Made by a program: the position numbers and the translations under genes. 5,425 bases of DNA from contig JAJQHP010000228.1 of assembly GCA_021199695.1 (NCBI GenBank), positions 1,731-7,155 on the forward strand, written 5' to 3'. A model generated the notes under the pieces. It did not search any database. It was not told the origin of the DNA and saw only the letters and a list, made by a program, of their open reading frames with translations. Origin of the DNA: Clostridiales bacterium. Lineage in GTDB: Bacteria > Bacillota > Clostridia > Oscillospirales > Oscillospiraceae. Below, in pieces: positions 1 through 5,316 of the stretch (within the stretch, counting starts at the first letter, position 1; each line of letters starts with the position of its first letter).

Positions 1-327
1 CTGGAGGCAGGCGAGCTGCGGGCCGCCGCCGAGCAGATGCTCCAGTATATCCAGGACGCCAACAAGTACTATGACGGACAGGCCCCCTGGACCCAGGTCA
101 AGGCGGAGGACAAGACCGCCTTCAACAATACCACCGCCACCTGTATGTATATCATCGCCAATATGTCCAACCTCCTCAACCCGGTGCTGACCCGGGGCTG
201 CGCCAAGCTCCGCGCCATGCTGGAGCTGCCGGAAACCCCCACCTGGAGCCCCATCAACATCAAAGAGGGCCTGGTACTGGGGGACTGTCCCATCCTCTAT
301 CAGCGGCTAGAAGTGAAGGAGAGCTGA
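1..327 (+). CDS. metG: Methionyl-tRNA synthetase, C-terminal part (5' end outside window)
   Basis: The reading frame is open from base 1 to TGA at 325-327 and gives the last 108 residues of a longer protein. The visible part matches the helical anticodon-binding domain of class Ia methionyl-tRNA synthetases, with an ANKYYDGQAPW segment (family pattern NKY-D---PW) followed by the helices around CMYIIANMSNLLNPVL and the closing segment ending in PILYQRLE. The enzyme charges tRNA-Met with methionine in the cytosol. The catalytic Rossmann fold, with its HIGH and KMSKS motifs, lies upstream and cannot be checked. The protein stops a few residues after this domain, so it lacks the C-terminal tRNA-binding (EMAP-like) domain carried by the longer Bacillus and E. 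coli enzymes; short forms are known. A strong terminator follows 19 bases after the stop, so this is the last gene of its transcript. The name rests on recognition of this domain alone. Confidence 0.85.
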   Translation: MEAGELRAAAEQMLQYIQDANKYYDGQAPWTQVKAEDKTAFNNTTATCMYIIANMSNLLNPVLTRGCAKLRAMLELPETPTWSPINIKEGLVLGDCPILYQRLEVKES

Positions 328-345
328 ATCGCCATTCCGAATATC

Positions 346-378
346 AAACGTCCCCGGCAGACTGCCGGGGACGTTTTT
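346..378 (+). terminator. Rho-independent terminator of metG
   Basis: A perfect inverted repeat pairs AAACGTCCCCGGCAG (346-360) with its complement at 362-376 around a single central base; in RNA the innermost pairs would open into a small loop. The stem is GC-rich and runs straight into a T tract at 374-378. On the minus strand the stem is followed by only three T residues, so it would be a poor terminator for transcription coming from cstA, which has its own terminator just before. Confidence 0.93.
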
Positions 379-392
379 CGACCTAAAGGGCC

Positions 393-428
393 AAAAAGAG
401 CGGCGCACCACGAAGGATGCGCCGCTCT
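393..428 (-). terminator. Rho-independent terminator of the cstA operon
   Basis: Read on the minus strand, AGAGCGGCGCA (428-418) pairs perfectly over 11 bp with TGCGCCGCTCT (407-397) around a 10-base loop. Five T residues, the last of which also closes the stem, follow at 397-393. It lies 34 bases beyond the cstA stop codon. With the metG terminator it forms a convergent pair only about 15 bases apart. Confidence 0.92.
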
Positions 429-462
429 CATTTACTTGTCAGCGGTCAAAGGAGGGAAGGAC

Positions 463-2160
463 TCAGGCCTTCTGCTTTGCCTGACGGCTCAGGGTCTGGA
501 TGCCCTCGATGGCCAGGATGACAGCCAGCACCACCATCGCAGCGGCGAAGATGAGCTGGAACCAGTCGCCCCAGGCAGCGCCACCGGCGCCGATCAGGAC
601 GATCTTGTTGTAGACGGTCATGACCAGGCTGGTCAGAGTGGCGATGAGCATGAAGCACATGGGGATGTAGAACATCTTGTTGTTCCGGCCAATGTTGCCC
701 AGCCAGGCAGCCACAGCCAGCAGAGCCAGGCCAGCCAACAGCTGGTTGGCAGCGCCGAACAGGCCCCAGATCTGGCTCAGGGACAGACCGCCCAGGACGC
801 AGCCGATGACGACCATGATGAGCGTGCCGGTCAGAGGATAGGCCAGGAACTTGCGGATGCCGGTGGCGTCACGCCAGGAGGCCTCGCCCTCCTTCAGGAA
901 CAGCTCGGTGAACATGAAGCGGCTCAGACGGGTGCCGGTGTCCAGGCTGGTCAGGGCGAAGACGGAAACAGCCAGGGTCAGCAGAGCGTAGACGGTGTTG
1001 TAGACGGAGGACTCCTCAGCGCCGAACATCAGAGCGATGCCGGAGGAGAAAGCCACAGCGGGGGAACCGAACTCGCCGTTGGTGTACTTGGTGAACACCA
1101 TGCCCACAGCGATCAGGGCGATCAGGGCCAGGGCGGACTCGATGAGCATGGAGCCATAGCCGATGGGCTTGGCGTCAGCCTCGCTGGACAGCTGCTTGGA
1201 GGTGGTGCCGGTGGCGATCAGGCTGTGGAAGCCGGAGCAGGCGCCGCAGGCCACGGTGATGAACAGAGCGGGGAACAGGGTGCCGATGCTGGTGCTCCAG
1301 CCGGTGAAGGCGGGCAGCTCGAAGGTGGCGGTGCCAGCGAAGGCGGAGAAGAAGATACCGATGACTGCCACGGCCATCATGGCGTACAGCAGGAAGCTGG
1401 ACAGGTAGTCACGGGGCTGGAGCAGAATCCAGACGGGGACCAGAGAAGCGATGGTGATGTAGACGCCGATGAGCACGATCCAGGTGGTGCGGCTCAGGGC
1501 CAGGCCCGCGTTCAGGCCCACGAACAGGAAGGCGATGATGCACACGATGCCGATGACGGTGGCAACGTTGGTGCTCAGGCCAGCCCGGTTGGTCAGCAGA
1601 CCATAGACGATAGCCAGGACGATGAACAGGATGGAGACCATAGCGGTGGTCTCGTTGCCGGTGACGGTCCCGGTGGTGATGCCCCAGTTGTCGGAAGCGA
1701 AGGTGCCGGCCACCACGTTCACGAAGGAGGCAATTACGAGGACCAGAACCAGCAGGGCGAAGATGCTGAACAGGCGGGCGGCCCGCTTGCCCATGGTGTC
1801 GTGGATGATCTCACCCACGCTCTTGCCCTTGTGGCGGACGGAAGCGAACAGGGAACCGAAGTCCTGGACGCCGCCGAAGAAGATGCCGCCGATGACGCAC
1901 CACAGGAAAACGGGTACCCATCCGAATACGGCAGCCTGCACAGGCCCGTTGATGGGGCCGGCGCCGGCGATGGAGGAATAGTGGTGGCCCATCAGGACGA
2001 CCGGCTTGGCAGGCACATAGTCAACGCCGTCTTCCATTTCATAGGCGGGAGTTTTGCGGGTCGGGTCAACGCCCCACTGCTTTGCCAGCCAGGAACCGTA
2101 GAACACGTAGCCGCAGACAAGGCAGATGACGCCCACAACGATGATCAGGATTGCAGTCAT
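463..2160 (-). CDS. cstA: CstA-family carbon starvation transporter (pyruvate/peptide uptake)
   Basis: This encodes 565 residues of almost continuous hydrophobic segments, so it is an integral membrane protein with well over ten predicted helices. Family signatures are clear: GHHYSSIAGAGPINGP (58-73), LLQPRDYLSSFLLY (246-259), ACGACSGFHSLIATGTTSKQ (304-323), LDTGTRLSRF (406-415) and WGLFGAANQLLA (465-476). Studied relatives take up pyruvate (E. coli BtsT and CstA, probably with protons) or peptides during carbon limitation; the substrate here is not shown by sequence. The E. coli proteins are about 700 residues, so this is a compact form that ends soon after the last membrane segments, at a lysine-rich tail. 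AGGAGA lies 7 bases before the ATG. The stop codon of the preceding unknown gene is 16 bases upstream, so it is probably translated from the mRNA that starts near 3170. No LytS/LytR-type two-component genes, which often accompany cstA relatives, are in the window. Confidence 0.95.
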   Translation of the reverse strand: MTAILIIVVGVICLVCGYVFYGSWLAKQWGVDPTRKTPAYEMEDGVDYVPAKPVVLMGHHYSSIAGAGPINGPVQAAVFGWVPVFLWCVIGGIFFGGVQDFGSLFASVRHKGKSVGEIIHDTMGKRAARLFSIFALLVLVLVIASFVNVVAGTFASDNWGITTGTVTGNETTAMVSILFIVLAIVYGLLTNRAGLSTNVATVIGIVCIIAFLFVGLNAGLALSRTTWIVLIGVYITIASLVPVWILLQPRDYLSSFLLYAMMAVAVIGIFFSAFAGTATFELPAFTGWSTSIGTLFPALFITVACGACSGFHSLIATGTTSKQLSSEADAKPIGYGSMLIESALALIALIAVGMVFTKYTNGEFGSPAVAFSSGIALMFGAEESSVYNTVYALLTLAVSVFALTSLDTGTRLSRFMFTELFLKEGEASWRDATGIRKFLAYPLTGTLIMVVIGCVLGGLSLSQIWGLFGAANQLLAGLALLAVAAWLGNIGRNNKMFYIPMCFMLIATLTSLVMTVYNKIVLIGAGGAAWGDWFQLIFAAAMVVLAVILAIEGIQTLSRQAKQKA

Positions 2161-2176
2161 TCATATCTCTCCTAAC

Positions 2177-2710
2177 TCAAGGATTTTTTTCGGAGGCCGT
2201 CGTCCTGTCGGCGAGCTCCTTTGTTATATTGCGAAAGAGCTTCCGCAGGGGCCGGCCCAGCCGGTTACAGGTCAGCTTCCCTGTGGAGGTCTCCAATGCA
2301 ATCACACGGTAATGGCTCCACCCGTTGAGAGTGAAGCGGTAGCTTTTATAGTGCCGGAGCCGCTTCACCAGGGCCATGGCCTCCGGTGTGACGGTGTCCG
2401 CCAGCAGAACCAGCACCACGTCGGTGCTGCGGTGGTAGGCGTGGGGCTTGACCCGGCTCATGCCGGTCTCCCAGGCGGCGGCGTCCATCCGCTCCACATC
2501 CGGCGCATCCAGCCGGTCGGCGGTGCCGAAAAAGACGTACTCATGGGCCTCTGCCTCGGAGAGCTTGGCCGTCTTGACGAGGAAAAACTGCTCGTCATGG
2601 GAGTGAAACTCCGCCTCGGCGGCGAAGGGAGGGGTCACATTCTCCCGCTTGATGTCGTAGTATTGGGTATAGGACTTGAGCAGCGCATCCAGCGCCTGAT
2701 CAACGGTCAT
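2177..2710 (-). CDS. Conserved-looking protein of unknown function in the cstA operon (177 aa)
   Basis: I do not recognise this family with certainty; I considered DUF8052 but cannot verify it. The protein is soluble, with no signal peptide or membrane segment. The N-terminal third holds an amphipathic helix (MTVDQALDALLKSYTQYYDI) and a histidine/acid-rich stretch, FHSHDEQFFL (35-44). The middle has EYVFF (57-61) and a hydrophobic strand, DVVLVLLAD (97-105). The C-terminal third is basic and aromatic: VKRLRHYKSYRF (115-126), GWSHYRVIALET (130-141) and NRLGRPLRKLFRNI (149-162), which could touch nucleic acid or the inner membrane face. Alternating strands and helices suggest one alpha/beta domain. 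GGAG lies 8 bases before the ATG. The gene sits 24 bases after a 125-residue unknown gene and 16 bases before cstA, all on one strand, so a role in making, controlling or assisting the transporter is a reasonable inference only. Codon use matches its neighbours and supports a real gene. Confidence 0.88.
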   Translation of the reverse strand: MTVDQALDALLKSYTQYYDIKRENVTPPFAAEAEFHSHDEQFFLVKTAKLSEAEAHEYVFFGTADRLDAPDVERMDAAAWETGMSRVKPHAYHRSTDVVLVLLADTVTPEAMALVKRLRHYKSYRFTLNGWSHYRVIALETSTGKLTCNRLGRPLRKLFRNITKELADRTTASEKNP

Positions 2711-2734
2711 AGATGGTTCTCCGTTCTCTCGTGT

Positions 2735-3112
2735 TTAATCGTCGTCTGCCGGGGTATCCTCCGGCTTGCGGAACTGCGCGTGGGGGATCAGAGGCCGGAG
2801 CCGCTCCAGCAGCACCTTACCGGCCCGTCCGTCCGGGACCTGAATTTTAGCCAGCTGTCCGTCCTCGCCCGCGAGCATCAGATACTCCGTCTCCAGATTG
2901 CCTGCGCCGCAGCACAGCCGGGCAGGCGTGGCCTCGATACGGCGATAGCAGTACCGCACGGCGCTATAGGGAACACAGGAGATCTCCCCGCTCTCCCGGA
3001 AAAAGAGGTTGGACTGACCTACACGGAGCTTTCCCACCTGCCAGCCGGACTGATAATCCGTCAGCAGCTCCTCCGCTCCGGCGGAGACAGGGACAAGAGG
3101 GGTAATGTTCAT
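2735..3112 (-). CDS. Small protein of unknown function, first gene of the cstA operon (125 aa)
   Basis: The family is not recognised. The 125 residues have no signal peptide or membrane helix. The segment from about 24 to 112 reads as a row of short beta strands (WQVGKLRVG, SNLFFRE, ISCVPYSAVRYCYRRIE, TEYLMLAG, LAKIQVPD) ending in one helix (AGKVLLERLRPL). This order resembles PH-like barrels, but that is a guess from pattern. Four cysteines (46, 55, 67, 68), one pair adjacent in LCCG, are unusual for so small a protein and could bind metal or be redox-active. The tail is acidic (EDTPADDD). AGGAG lies 6 bases before the ATG, the stop is 24 bases before the next gene, and a good promoter lies about 65-90 bases upstream of the start codon. 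Its position as first gene of a transporter operon makes a regulatory or accessory role possible, but nothing in the sequence shows it. Confidence 0.85.
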   Translation of the reverse strand: MNITPLVPVSAGAEELLTDYQSGWQVGKLRVGQSNLFFRESGEISCVPYSAVRYCYRRIEATPARLCCGAGNLETEYLMLAGEDGQLAKIQVPDGRAGKVLLERLRPLIPHAQFRKPEDTPADDD

Positions 3113-3176
3113 GGTTCGCTCCTCTCTGAGGCAAAGGCCGCGCTTGCAGGAATTATTGCAGTAAACAGATAAAGTA

Positions 3177-3204
3177 ATTGTACCACGCTTGAAAAAATTT
3201 GCAA
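3177..3204 (-). promoter_or_regulatory. Probable housekeeping promoter of the three-gene cstA operon
   Basis: On the minus strand TTGCAA (3204-3199) is followed after 16 bases by TACAAT (3182-3177), close to the sigma-A consensus TTGACA/TATAAT. Transcription would start near 3170 and leave a leader of about 58 bases before the 125-residue gene. That leader contains two TTGCAG copies 12 bases apart, which could be an operator half-site pair, though they fit no regulator I can name. Confidence 0.65.
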
Positions 3205-3331
3205 GAGTAAAGTCTTATTTCAAACAACATACAATTCATAAAAAATTCACACTTGGATTTGTGTAAAACGACAAATTTCGTTCGAGATTGCAGAATTTCG
3301 GTCCCCCTCCCCGTTCCAAATGAGGCGCAGC

Positions 3332-3377
3332 AAAAAATCCACAGCCCGGCAGGCGGTTGCCTGTCGGGCTGCGGATT
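3332..3377 (-). terminator. Rho-independent terminator downstream of the NYN gene
   Basis: On the minus strand a 19-base arm (3377-3359) pairs with 3354-3336 around a 4-base loop. The only irregularities are one G-U pair and one A-C mismatch. Six T residues (3337-3332) follow, the first two also closing the stem. It lies about 140 bases past the NYN stop, giving that mRNA an unusually long 3' end, unless it terminates another transcript. There is no T tract on the plus side. Confidence 0.88.
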
Positions 3378-3416
3378 GAGAGAGAAAAAGAGAGAGAAAA
3401 GAAAGGAGGATGTTTG

Positions 3417-3533
3417 TTGAAATGCTTCGTTCCTGACAATGAGAAGTATACCAGACCGGGAGAGAGAGTGGATGAAGTTTTTGTGAGGAAATTGAGAACG
3501 TTTTGTGAAGTCGCCCCTCAGAGGCACTTATAA
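3417..3533 (+). CDS. Doubtful small ORF, 38 codons, strong Shine-Dalgarno
   Basis: AAAGGAGG at 3402-3409 lies 7 bases before a TTG codon (3417). From there an open frame runs 38 codons to TAA (3531-3533) and would give a basic peptide starting MKCFVPDNEKYTRPGERVDE. It overlaps the last codons of the NYN gene tail to tail. In its favour are the near-perfect ribosome binding site and its spacing. Against it are the TTG start, AT-rich codons (AAA, AGA, AAT, GTT) unlike the neighbouring genes, no clear promoter, and a purine-rich setting in which GGAGG can arise by chance. I recognise no family. Confidence 0.2.
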   Translation: MKCFVPDNEKYTRPGERVDEVFVRKLRTFCEVAPQRHL

Positions 3534-4309
3534 TAGACCGCCGTGCCGCTCCCCCGCACCTTGCGCTCTACCCGATATTTCCTGGGAAATGCGTCCAGCA
3601 GCTCGGACAGCTTGGCGTAGCCGTAGGTTTTGCAGTTGAAATCCGGCTTGGCCCGCTTGAGGTAGTGCCCCGCAGAGGCCACGTTGACGAACCCCTCGTC
3701 GTCCTGGAACTTGTCCCAGGCAATGCGCAAAAGATTGTGGATCTCCTCGATGTGGGGTGCGGGAGGCTGAGGTTGCTTGCCGCCCCTGCGGTCGGACGGC
3801 TTCTGTCCGGAGGGATGGGCGGCGGGGGCTTCGGGCGTCTGCCTATCAGCCTGGCTGTCCTCGTCATCCTCCGCCTGAGAGACGTATTCCAGCAGGATGA
3901 AGTCGTCGCAGGCGTTTTTAAAGGACTCCGGGGTGGTGGTCACACCGGCCCCGATGATGTACGCTCCGGATTCCCGGAGCCGAATGGCAAGAGGGGTAAA
4001 GTCGCTGTCGCTGGAGACCAGCACAAAGGCGTCGTAGGTCCGCTCGTGGAGCAGGTCCATGGCGTCGATGACCAGGGCGATGTCGGTGGTGTTTTTCCCT
4101 GCCACATAGTCGAACTGCTGCTCGGCCTTGATGGCCAGCCGCTTGACCTCGTTCTCCCAGTTTTTCAGGGCCGGCTTTTTCCAGTTGCCGTAGGCCTTTT
4201 TCAGCACGATCCGCCCATAGGCGGACACCTCATGGAGCAGCGCCTCCATTTTGGACATCTGGGTGTTGTCGGCGTCGATGAGGACGGCGATCTTCTGCAA
4301 ATTATCCAT
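3518..4309 (-). CDS. NYN-domain protein with C-terminal LOTUS/OST-HTH domain (putative RNase)
   Basis: The protein has 263 residues in two domains. Residues 5-143 form a NYN (LabA/DUF88, PIN-like) nuclease fold: VLIDADN (9-15), the GKNTTDIALVIDAMDLL stretch (71-87) and VSSDSDFTPLAIRLRESG (98-115). Candidate metal-binding acids D12, D14, D76, D101 and D103 are all present, so the active site looks intact. A Pro/Asp/Gln-rich linker follows (about 145-187). Residues about 188-263 (IEEIHNLLRIAWDKF, GFVNVASAGHYLKRAKPDFN, YGYAKLSELLDAFP, ending YYKCL) match the LOTUS/OST-HTH winged-helix domain, which binds RNA in other proteins. NYN proteins cleave or process RNA in cases studied; the target here is unknown. 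AGGAAG lies 6 bases before the ATG and an extended -10 promoter precedes it. It follows sleB on the same strand by 85 bases, but its own promoter makes separate expression likely. Domain assignment is firm; RNase activity is inferred. Confidence 0.92.
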   Translation of the reverse strand: MDNLQKIAVLIDADNTQMSKMEALLHEVSAYGRIVLKKAYGNWKKPALKNWENEVKRLAIKAEQQFDYVAGKNTTDIALVIDAMDLLHERTYDAFVLVSSDSDFTPLAIRLRESGAYIIGAGVTTTPESFKNACDDFILLEYVSQAEDDEDSQADRQTPEAPAAHPSGQKPSDRRGGKQPQPPAPHIEEIHNLLRIAWDKFQDDEGFVNVASAGHYLKRAKPDFNCKTYGYAKLSELLDAFPRKYRVERKVRGSGTAVYYKCL

Positions 4310-4343
4310 ACGCTTCTTCCTTTAATCATAATATCCTGCCGCC

Positions 4344-4372
4344 ATTATAGCACAGATACCATTCTCTGGGCA
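4344..4372 (-). promoter_or_regulatory. Extended -10 promoter of the NYN-LOTUS gene
   Basis: On the minus strand TGCTATAAT (4352-4344) is a perfect -10 box with the TGn extension. The best -35 at 17-base spacing, TGCCCA (4372-4367), is weak, as expected for an extended -10 promoter. Transcription would start near 4337, about 28 bases before the ATG. Confidence 0.7.
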
Positions 4373-4382
4373 GTCCTCTCTG

Positions 4383-4402
4383 AAAAAAATCCCCTCAGGA
4401 GC
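4383..4402 (-). terminator. Possible weak terminator after sleB
   Basis: On the minus strand a run of seven T residues (4389-4383) directly follows a short CTCC-TGA-GGGG stem that includes the sleB stop codon. The stem is only 4 bp with one G-U pair, so termination would be inefficient and readthrough into the NYN gene is possible. Confidence 0.3.
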
Positions 4403-5078
4403 AGAACCGATGACTGCCGATGACGGTGAGCAAGGGTCTGCTCCAGATCCATGCGCTGGTGGCGGTGTCCGGGTTAAAATAGTAGATAGCGCCCCCGGTG
4501 GGGTCTACGCCGTTTAGGGCGTCCTGGGCGGCCTGATAGGCGGAGTCGGCCACGGGCTGGTCGATCTGCCCGTCATCCATGCAGGAGAAGGCCCCCGGCT
4601 CGTACACCACCCCGGCGATGGTGTTGGGGAAGGAGGGATGGGCCACCCGGTTGAGAATGACCGCCCCCACCGCCACCTGACCGTTGTACGGCTCTCCCCG
4701 AGCCTCGGCGGAGATGACCTTCGCCAGCAGGGCCAGGTCGCCGCTGCCCGTCTGGCCGGAGGCGGAGGAATCCGCCTCGCTCACCATTCCCAGGGCCCGC
4801 AGAGTGGCGGGGCCGCAGACCCCGTCTGCCGTCAGATTATTTTTCTCCTGGAAGAGCTTGACGGCGGCCACCGTCTGACTGCCATAGACTCCGTCCACCG
4901 AACCGTCGTAGTATCCCCACCGCTTCAGCTTGGTCTGGATGGTGATGACCGCTTCCCCGGAGGAGCCCTGGCGGTAGGTGGCGGCAGCGGCGGTCTGAAC
5001 GGCCGCCGCCGTGACAAAAATCAGCGCAAAGGCAAGGAACAGGGCGGCAACGCCCCGACGAGTCTGCCAACGAGACAT
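4395..5078 (-). CDS. sleB: Spore cortex-lytic enzyme, SleB-like cell wall hydrolase
   Basis: The preferred product has 227 residues. A signal peptide comes first (RR at 7-8, hydrophobic 9-27, AAAA near 30-33 with likely cleavage there). A PG_binding_1 domain follows (about 36-97: RQGSSGEAVITIQTKLKRWG, then DGVYGSQTVAAVKLFQ). After a Ser/Gly linker comes the Hydrolase_2 catalytic domain (114-226), with VISAEARGEPYNGQVAVGAV (121-140), ILNRV, YEPGAFSC, YYFNPDTATSAWIWSRP and GSHRFC. E125 in AEARGE is the expected catalytic glutamate. SleB-type enzymes cut cortex peptidoglycan during spore germination and are made in the forespore. The start at 5078 is chosen because AGGTGG lies 7 bases upstream and a signal peptide follows at once; an in-frame ATG at 5096 has no ribosome binding site, and the frame open up to 5312 runs into repeat DNA. 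No ypeB partner is adjacent, unlike Bacillus. At 227 residues it is shorter than B. subtilis SleB (about 305). Confidence 0.92.
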   Translation of the reverse strand: MSRWQTRRGVAALFLAFALIFVTAAAVQTAAAATYRQGSSGEAVITIQTKLKRWGYYDGSVDGVYGSQTVAAVKLFQEKNNLTADGVCGPATLRALGMVSEADSSASGQTGSGDLALLAKVISAEARGEPYNGQVAVGAVILNRVAHPSFPNTIAGVVYEPGAFSCMDDGQIDQPVADSAYQAAQDALNGVDPTGGAIYYFNPDTATSAWIWSRPLLTVIGSHRFCS

Positions 5079-5081
5079 CAA

Positions 5082-5108
5082 AAGACCACCTTTCATACAG
5101 GTGGTCTT
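5082..5108 (-). promoter_or_regulatory. Perfect hairpin enclosing the sleB ribosome binding site
   Basis: On the minus strand AAGACCACCT (5108-5099) pairs without mismatch with AGGTGGTCTT (5091-5082) around the loop GTATGAA. The second arm contains the sleB Shine-Dalgarno (AGGTGG), and its end is 3 bases before the ATG. In the folded mRNA the ribosome binding site would be hidden, while the loop displays an alternative in-frame ATG. It could restrain translation, or act as a weak terminator or attenuator (TCTTTTG follows). Confidence 0.7.
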
Positions 5109-5128
5109 AGTGTGAGTCGGTTTCGGGG

Positions 5129-5159
5129 TGGTATGAGTGGAAAATGGTGGAAATCGACA
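5129..5159 (-). promoter_or_regulatory. Tentative forespore (sigma-G-like) promoter of sleB
   Basis: On the minus strand CATACCA (5135-5129) resembles the sigma-G -10 element CATACTA with one difference. TGTCGA (5159-5154), 18 bases upstream, matches the -35 pattern TGAATA in only three of six positions. The position fits a leader of about 40 bases that would include the whole ribosome-site hairpin. B. subtilis sleB is known to depend on sigma-G, which motivated the search, so the match is partly expectation-driven. Confidence 0.3.
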
Positions 5160-5200
5160 GATATTTCTATGAGTTGGGGGAAAAGGGAGGTATGCAGTCT

Positions 5201-5293
5201 CTTGGCTCCCTCTCTGAGGCAGGGAGCGCAGCGGAAGTGCCGCTTGACGGCGGAGCTGTCTGTCCGAAGGGCAGACTGAGGGAGTGCAGCAGG
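5201..5293 (+). repeat. Interspersed repeat unit, left copy (long form)
   Basis: This unit has blocks CCCTCTCTGAGG (5208-5219), GAGCTGTC (5253-5260), GACTGAGGGAG (5274-5284) and GCAGCAGG (5286-5293). All recur in the same order, inverted, at the right edge of the window. This copy carries an extra 33 bases (5220-5252) that add hairpins: GCTCCCT/AGGGAGC (5205-5211 with 5221-5227) and AGCGG/CCGCT (5230-5234 with 5240-5244). A third hairpin, GTCTGTCC/GGGCAGAC (5258-5265 with 5269-5276, one G-U pair), has a 3-base loop. No coding potential is seen. Confidence 0.75.
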
Positions 5294-5316
5294 CACCCAC
5301 GGCAAGCAGCAATCTT

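Larger units (their letters stand above)
3113..3517. other. Intergenic region, more AT-rich than the genes
   Basis: These 405 bases separate the cstA operon from the NYN gene, both on the minus strand. They hold the operon promoter (3177-3204), the terminator of the NYN gene (3332-3377) and, at the right end, a purine-rich stretch leading into a possible small plus-strand ORF. Short repeats are visible: TTGCAG at 3144-3149 and 3156-3161 in the leader of the operon, and AATTTCG at 3274-3280 and 3294-3300. A minus-strand frame covering 3527-3153 is open, but it lacks a convincing ribosome binding site and has ill-matched codon use, so I do not call it. Confidence 0.8.

Noticed and set aside
436..2175. 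A 579-codon open frame on the plus strand covering nearly all of cstA
   Set aside because: It is antisense to an unmistakable transporter. Its product is a low-complexity Gly/Asp/Gln/His-rich chain, as expected when GC-rich codons are read on the opposite strand, and it has no family resemblance.
2126..3172. A 348-codon plus-strand frame opposite the two unknown operon genes
   Set aside because: It runs across both gene boundaries and intergenic gaps and has no ribosome binding site of note. The minus-strand genes have good start signals and tight operon spacing, so they are the better reading.
3153..3527. A 124-codon minus-strand frame in the intergenic region
   Set aside because: It passes through the NYN terminator and the operon promoter, has AT-rich erratic composition, and its start lies within the end of the NYN gene without a Shine-Dalgarno.
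3665..4423. A 252-codon plus-strand frame opposite the NYN gene
   Set aside because: It is antisense to clear NYN and LOTUS motifs, and its product is Gly/Val/Leu-rich without recognisable domains.
4401..4430. Direct repeat CCGATGAC near the end of sleB as a regulatory site
   Set aside because: It lies within codons for the conserved IGSHRFC end of the enzyme and is explained by the protein sequence.
5079..5312. N-terminal extension of sleB up to an ATG at 5312
   Set aside because: The extra 78 residues would come from the repeat and the promoter region, with a Pro/Thr/Cys-rich sequence in front of the signal peptide. That would disable the signal peptide, and no ribosome binding site supports it.
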